From S012-113 sp039714715 (GTDB lineage Bacteria > Bacteroidota > Bacteroidia > Cytophagales > Cyclobacteriaceae), in NCBI GenBank assembly GCA_039714715.1, contig JBDLIU010000151.1, forward strand, positions 1 through 10,803: a DNA stretch of 10,803 nt, given 5' to 3'. The notes under the pieces are model-generated. The model made no database searches. It worked only from the letters and a program-made list of their open reading frames with translations, and was not told the DNA's origin. Positions 6,063-10,803 of this stretch are shown in pieces. A program made the translations under genes and the position numbers. Within the stretch, counting starts at the first letter, position 1. Every line of letters begins with the position of its first letter.

Positions 6063-9000
6063 CTATCGATGCATAATGATTATCTTCTCGTAAGTTAACG
6101 GCTGATCAGCTGCACCTATTACTAAGTAGTAAATACCATTAGGTATCTCTGAGGTATCCACGACATACTCTCCGTTCACAAAGCTGAATCCATCGTTAGC
6201 CAGGGTTACCCCCCTTTGATCAATAATCTTCCAATTGAACATCTCACCTGGCGATTGTCTGGTAGTAAAATACAGTTCATTTTCTACAGGATTAGGATAT
6301 ACGTCTATCGACCTTGCTATACTTTCAAGTAGCTCATCGTCAATACCTGTAACAAAGCTGGTTGTTTTATCATTAGCTATATCAATATATGCGGTTTGAT
6401 ATATTTCACCAGGACGACTACCATCAGTTTTTTCCTGAACAAACACAACTACGGCTAGTTGATCTGCTGCGTATAATTTTCTATCAATTTTCCAGTCTAT
6501 TTGTCCTACAGAATACTCATCTCCTGCATAATAAACAATTTTGTTCGGATTAGAAGAACCGGCAGCATTAGGTAGCATCTTTTTAACTACATTGTAAGCT
6601 ACTGTTCCCAAATCCTGGTTAACCACCTCTTTTTCTATTACTATGGTATGAACAATTATAGGATTATCTACCTGGGTCACAGTCTTAACATTCCAAAGAA
6701 TACTTAATGAATCAGCAGAAGTAGGTAATGTATCAAGATCAATTGAAAACTGCGGATCCACAAGTGATCGTTTATCAATATCTACCTTATCCCATGCAAG
6801 TGCTGCATCTACGTAAACATTACCATCAATTGCTGTATTAATTGTTTGGGAGAATCCAAAGGTGTTTGCCCTTGTCTGAGGCTCTGCTTTATTATCTCTG
6901 TATAGCGTATCCTGAGGATATGGTACATGATAATTCAGGTAAATAAAGTCATTCGGTATCTGCGCTTGTACACCCATGATATCGCTACTCACCTGAGTAT
7001 AATCAGGATTTACCAGACTGGTGAAATTCTCAATGAGTACTACCCTATTCCTGTCACGTATAGTTACATTATCAAAAGCGAATCCATTTAGTGTATCAGC
7101 TATTGGGTTATCTTCATTACTACCAAATGCTACACGAAGACGAACCTGTCCTCTATCCACAAGCGGAATTTGTTCCAGGCTAAATCTTGATGTCACCCAG
7201 CCCTCAGTATGTTTACTCCATCCATTATCTGCCCCACCTGGTTTACCTAAAATATTAGTTGTATTATACCAATTAACCCCTTCATCAACTCTTCCAACTG
7301 CTACCCAATCAATTCCGCCATTGGTAGAATATTGTAATACTGCTCCATCAAATCCTTCCTGTGTATCATCCCAGGTATCTAAAGATACCATTGGCCTTGA
7401 CAGATTTGTTAAATCAAAGCAAGGTCCATCCACGAACGATTCCTCTCCATTATAGTAATAATCTATTGGATCAGCATTTCCTCCTGTCCACCAGGCATTA
7501 TTTCCTTCAGATGCTGAGTTAATAATATTTCCATTTGGAGGACCCCAAACCCAACTATTTGAATCATTCTCAATTGCAGTACCTTCAAACCATCCATTAT
7601 CTACCGCCTCGAATCCTTCACTGTACAAGCTGTCAAATTCCACTGTTTCTTGTGGCAATATTGATATATTCAACATATCACTTGCCTGGCATAATTGGAG
7701 TGTAGTAATTGTTAATAAAGTGCTATATGTACCCGATGCGTAAAGATGACTCGTATTGTCTGCACTTCCACTTGAGTTTATTATTCCATCCCCAAAATCC
7801 CATGTATAATCTATTATATCACTTGGAATTTGGTCTCCAAAATCAACAGATGCCTGGAATAAAGTAATATCATTCGTGCAGAATTCAGATATTACATAGT
7901 CAACCGTTGGTACTGCACCAAATACAGCTGATTCGGTTAGACTTCCTGTACAACCATGTTCAGAGGTGGCAAGAAGGCCAATATCATAAGTTCCTTCATG
8001 TGCATATGTGTGCATTGGGTTCTGGTCACTGGAAACAGTTCCATCTCCAAATGTCCAACTCCACTCTAAGACTGAATCTACATATGGTGTTGCTTCCATA
8101 GTTGATTGATCTGTAAATACGATTGGACTGTCAATACAGAAATTACCTATATCAAATGCAACTGCCGGGCTGGCATATACCTTTATAAACCTTGTTCGGT
8201 AAGATGTGGCTCCATAATCATTCGTATAAGTATATGTAACATCATATGTTCCTGATGGTAAACCATCTGTATCCAGCAACTCTCCAATTATTTTGTCATC
8301 CATTGTTGGGATCGTGCTCGAAAAGAAACTTGGTGCAATTCCAGATGAAAGTGGTGGGCTGCCAATGAACGCCAATTTACCACTATTACTACATATTTGT
8401 AAAGTGTCCCCCGGTATTGGTGGAACAGTAGCTGTTTCTATTGTAAACTCGATATCAGTTACAGGGTTAACTGTAACATTCCATGCCTCAAAATTAGTAC
8501 AACCGGTTTCTGAAAGGGTAAATGTATATACAACTGTATTTGCCGCCGGGACAAGGTTAGCTACACTAGGGTAAAATTTATCACCAATCACCCCTTGTCC
8601 AGAAAATACTCCTGTACCGCCTTCTGTTGGGAATCCTATAAGTTGAACCGGTGGCTCATCTTCCTGGAAAGTATATGGATCAAGGCCAAACAAATGTACT
8701 TCCGGTAATTCATTTATTAAAACTTCCGTTTCATCATATACCACACCACAGGTTGTACCAGGAGCATCTGAGGTAAGTCTAAGGGTAACAGTTGTTGGAG
8801 CATTAGCTCGATCATTAGTTCCCGGATTATAGTTAGTAATAGGTGAATTACCATTATCAAATGTACCATCACCCCCACTTACAATAGTCCAGGTACCAGT
8901 TGAAACTGAGCCTGATATACTTCCATTTAATAAAGCCGAGACATCCTCACATATTTCCTGATTATCTCCTGCTTCAACCTTGGCAGATTCGTCTATGGTA

Positions 9001-10803
9001 ATACTTATATCAGCAAACGTAGTGGTACATGGTTCAGTTGGACCATCAGGATCATTAGTTTCTAATCGTAAAACAATAACTGTATTGACATCTGTTATAT
9101 CAGGAGTGTAAATAGCTGTAACTGTATTTCCTGTCACGGAACTGGCTGATAATGAACCGTTTCCTATAACCACCTGCCATAATCCTGATGTTGCGCCACC
9201 TCCGAATGTTCCGGTTAAATCAATAATTTCCGGTTCACAAACTGCATAATCAGGTTCAACCGATACCGTTGGTAAAGGATTTACCTTTACGGAAACAATA
9301 TAAGGATCTCCCAGGCAACCATTGGCTGATGGTGTTATCGTATAATCGATATATCCAGGATTAATGCCATCTGTAGAAGATAACGTTTCTGCAATAATGC
9401 TACCACTTCCGCCCGTTGCTCCCGATACATTCGTTGAAGAAGCTATTACCCAGCTAAATGTCGAACCCGAAACATTATTGTCATTATTTATTACAATATT
9501 CGTTGTTTCATCACTACATATAATTTGGTCTGAAGCACTAATAACTGTTTCAGGGTTAACTGTTACTACTATATTGAAAGTTGTACCCACACATGAATTA
9601 TTATATGGCGTAACAATATAGGTTACATCAATAGGTGTGTTTGTTATGTTATTAAAGATATCAGAAGAGATTAAATTCACATCTGTTGTGCCAACTGCAG
9701 TTGAAGCTGCTCCTGTCAGACCAGAGCCTACTGTTGCCATAACATTATAGCTTGTAATAGGACCACCATCGTCATCTGTAGCGGGCAATAAAACTCCAGT
9801 TACTTCATCACTACATACTGTAGCCAGAATCGGGCCTGTATAAACAGGCTCCGGATCTACCGTTACCACAATATCAAAGCTTGTGCCTGCACAGCTGCCC
9901 ATATAAGGCGTTACCGTATAGGTTACGATATCTGAGGCATTCGTCAGGTTTGTAAATACATCCCCTGCTATTAAATTTACATTGCTTATCCCGGTACCGG
10001 TCGTGGCTGTGCCTGTCAGACCTGCCCCTGCCACCGCTGTCACATCAAAGCTCGTAATCACTCCGCCATCATCATCTGTACTCGGCAGTACCACGCCTGT
10101 AGCGCCATCACTGCAAACGGTAGCGTTTAGATTACCCGTGTACAATGGCTCCGGTGATACCGTCACCACAATATCAAAACTCGTACCCACACAGCTGCCC
10201 ATATAAGGCGTTACCGTGTACGTAACGATATCTGTCGTGTTCGTTATATTCGTAAATACATCCCCGGCTATCAGGTTAATGTCTGTAGTGCCTATTGCTG
10301 TCGTGGCTACTCCTGTTAATGTGCCTCCCACTACCGCTGTTACATCATAGCTCGTAATCAATCCGCCATCATCATCTGTACCCGGCAGTACCACGCCTGT
10401 AGCGCCATCACTGCAAACTGTAGCATCAAGCGTGCCTGTATATACCGGCTCGGGCGATACCGTCACTACGATATCAAAGCTCGTGCCTTCGCAGGCATTA
10501 TTATATGGTGTTACCGTATAGGTAACATCAATCGCTGCATTGGTAAGGTTCGTAAATACATCATTTATTATCAGGTTAACATCTGCTGTGCCTGTAGCTG
10601 TGGTCGCTGAGCCTGTCAACCCTGAGCCTACTACCGCTGCCACATCGTAGCTCGTGATCGCCAAGCCATCATCATCTCCGGCTGGTAAGATCACACCTGT
10701 TGCATCATCACTACATACTGTAGCCAGAATCGGGCCTGTATAAACAGGCTCCGGATCTACCGTTACCACAATATCAAAGCTTGTGCCTGCACAGCTGCCC
10801 ATA
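6063..10803 (-). CDS. Giant multidomain T9SS-secreted surface protein/adhesin, N-terminus beyond the window
   Basis: The gene is open from the window edge to a TAG at 6065-6063, giving 1579 residues counted from the last in-frame Met, which is inside a repeat and not the true start. Residues 1-400 are four 100-residue PKD-like repeats, each with Cys at positions 4 and 30 and an acidic DDDG loop. Residues 401-880 are several more diverged Ig/PKD-like modules of about 85-100 residues. Two clear PKD domains follow, with WSWTFGDG (914-921) and YTWDFGDG (999-1006). Residues 1057-1250 resemble a concanavalin/MAM-like jelly-roll. Residues 1253-1475 resemble Omp28-related outer-membrane proteins but lack the cysteine motif. 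Residues 1499-1579 are a T9SS type A sorting domain, with VYPNPVENELYF at its start and VDTSEIPNGIYYLVI near its end. The protein should cross the outer membrane by the type IX system, lose the sorting domain and sit on the cell surface or be released. Adhesion is an inference from architecture. The gene converges on the kinase operon; its promoter is not in the window. Confidence 0.9.
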   Translation of the reverse strand, partial: MGSCAGTSFDIVVTVDPEPVYTGPILATVCSDDATGVILPAGDDDGLAITSYDVAAVVGSGLTGSATTATGTADVNLIINDVFTNLTNAAIDVTYTVTPYNNACEGTSFDIVVTVSPEPVYTGTLDATVCSDGATGVVLPGTDDDGGLITSYDVTAVVGGTLTGVATTAIGTTDINLIAGDVFTNITNTTDIVTYTVTPYMGSCVGTSFDIVVTVSPEPLYTGNLNATVCSDGATGVVLPSTDDDGGVITSFDVTAVAGAGLTGTATTGTGISNVNLIAGDVFTNLTNASDIVTYTVTPYMGSCAGTSFDIVVTVDPEPVYTGPILATVCSDEVTGVLLPATDDDGGPITSYNVMATVGSGLTGAASTAVGTTDVNLISSDIFNNITNTPIDVTYIVTPYNNSCVGTTFNIVVTVNPETVISASDQIICSDETTNIVINNDNNVSGSTFSWVIASSTNVSGATGGSGSIIAETLSSTDGINPGYIDYTITPSANGCLGDPYIVSVKVNPLPTVSVEPDYAVCEPEIIDLTGTFGGGATSGLWQVVIGNGSLSASSVTGNTVTAIYTPDITDVNTVIVLRLETNDPDGPTEPCTTTFADISITIDESAKVEAGDNQEICEDVSALLNGSISGSVSTGTWTIVSGGDGTFDNGNSPITNYNPGTNDRANAPTTVTLRLTSDAPGTTCGVVYDETEVLINELPEVHLFGLDPYTFQEDEPPVQLIGFPTEGGTGVFSGQGVIGDKFYPSVANLVPAANTVVYTFTLSETGCTNFEAWNVTVNPVTDIEFTIETATVPPIPGDTLQICSNSGKLAFIGSPPLSSGIAPSFFSSTIPTMDDKIIGELLDTDGLPSGTYDVTYTYTNDYGATSYRTRFIKVYASPAVAFDIGNFCIDSPIVFTDQSTMEATPYVDSVLEWSWTFGDGTVSSDQNPMHTYAHEGTYDIGLLATSEHGCTGSLTESAVFGAVPTVDYVISEFCTNDITLFQASVDFGDQIPSDIIDYTWDFGDGIINSSGSADNTSHLYASGTYSTLLTITTLQLCQASDMLNISILPQETVEFDSLYSEGFEAVDNGWFEGTAIENDSNSWVWGPPNGNIINSASEGNNAWWTGGNADPIDYYYNGEESFVDGPCFDLTNLSRPMVSLDTWDDTQEGFDGAVLQYSTNGGIDWVAVGRVDEGVNWYNTTNILGKPGGADNGWSKHTEGWVTSRFSLEQIPLVDRGQVRLRVAFGSNEDNPIADTLNGFAFDNVTIRDRNRVVLIENFTSLVNPDYTQVSSDIMGVQAQIPNDFIYLNYHVPYPQDTLYRDNKAEPQTRANTFGFSQTINTAIDGNVYVDAALAWDKVDIDKRSLVDPQFSIDLDTLPTSADSLSILWNVKTVTQVDNPIIVHTIVIEKEVVNQDLGTVAYNVVKKMLPNAAGSSNPNKIVYYAGDEYSVGQIDWKIDRKLYAADQLAVVVFVQEKTDGSRPGEIYQTAYIDIANDKTTSFVTGIDDELLESIARSIDVYPNPVENELYFTTRQSPGEMFNWKIIDQRGVTLANDGFSFVNGEYVVDTSEIPNGIYYLVIGAADQPLTYEKIIIMHR
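9805..9903 (-). repeat. 99-bp block identical to 10705-10803 (900-bp offset)
   Basis: Every base from 9805 to 9903 matches 10705-10803, three repeat units away, although neighbouring units match only at roughly three bases in four. It encodes the segment from the GSCAGTSF motif through DPEPVYTGPILATVCSD. The match reaches the window edge, so its full length is not known. Confidence 0.95.
10705..10803 (-). repeat. Second copy of the 99-bp identical block, running to the window edge
   Basis: This is the partner of 9805-9903. The unit after each copy ends in PYNN rather than PYMG, which suggests that three consecutive units (900 bp) form a higher-order repeat. Confidence 0.95.

Larger units (their letters stand above)
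9543..10803 (-). repeat. In-frame tandem array of 300-bp (100-residue) repeats
   Basis: The sequence recurs with an exact 300-bp period. Complete units lie at 10503-10802, 10203-10502, 9903-10202 and 9603-9902, and a fifth begins at 9602 and then diverges. Each encodes 100 residues, beginning near (M/N)(G/N)xC-x-GT-x-F and containing TVCSD and DDDG. By hand count, 9841-10140 and 10141-10440 are about 77 percent identical. The array continues beyond the window, so the copy number is unknown. Confidence 0.95.

Noticed and set aside
7021..7455. A 144-residue plus-strand open frame opposite the giant adhesin gene
   Set aside because: The minus-strand frame has clear domain motifs throughout; the plus-strand translation is low-complexity and unlike any family I recognise.
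10800..10802. ATG as the true start of the giant adhesin
   Set aside because: The Met lies inside a repeat unit whose other copies show the same residue preceded by conserved coding sequence, so the gene continues beyond the window.
9543..10803. Regularly spaced repeats suggesting a CRISPR array
   Set aside because: The period is 300 bp with similarity across the whole unit and an uninterrupted reading frame, so it is a protein-repeat array; no cas genes are present.

Overview
The window looks like a piece of a Bacteroidota chromosome, most likely a free-living, marine or soil Cytophagales-type bacterium (inference). The base composition is AT-rich. Start codons mostly lack a Shine-Dalgarno sequence, and a TAnnTTTG-type -7 box precedes the cyclophilin gene. 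The largest protein ends in a type IX secretion (T9SS) type A sorting domain, which is restricted to this phylum. There is a typical Bacteroidota lipoprotein, a sigma-54 activator paired with a hybrid kinase, and no sign of phage, plasmid, insertion sequence, CRISPR or RNA genes.

Layout: bases 1-81 are the 3' end of a secreted glycoside-hydrolase-like gene. It is followed 25 bp later by a 286-residue lipoprotein (107-967) that resembles the N-terminal part of a GH20 beta-N-acetylhexosaminidase but lacks the catalytic part of the barrel. After a 234-bp AT-rich spacer comes a single cytoplasmic cyclophilin-type prolyl isomerase (1202-1639). Convergent to it is a two-gene minus-strand unit, a TerB-like protein (2681-2217) and a rhomboid protease (2220-1660), whose stop and start codons overlap in GTGA. 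Divergent from that unit is a two-gene signalling operon: a sigma-54-dependent NtrC-type response regulator (2792-4147) overlapping a soluble PAS-HisKA-HATPase-REC-HPt hybrid kinase (4128-6059). Only three bases after the kinase stop, the convergent 3' end of a giant surface protein begins (6063 to the window edge, minus strand).

The giant protein is at least 1579 residues and lacks its N-terminus here. From N to C it shows four in-register 100-residue (300-bp) tandem repeats, several diverged PKD-like or Ig-like modules, two clear PKD domains, a lectin-like beta-sandwich, an Omp28-like thioredoxin-fold segment that has lost its cysteines, and the T9SS sorting domain. It is probably an adhesin or surface-layer component exported through the outer membrane.

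Functionally the regions look independent: glycan degradation and binding, protein folding, membrane proteolysis, a phosphorelay driving sigma-54 transcription, and surface adhesion. No obviously new multi-gene system is visible. The points most worth a second look are the catalytically gutted GH20-like lipoprotein, the 900-bp higher-order repeat with 99 identical bases, the cysteine-less Omp28-like domain, the coupled TerB-like/rhomboid pair, and inverted repeats that sit over or beside stop codons at three gene ends.
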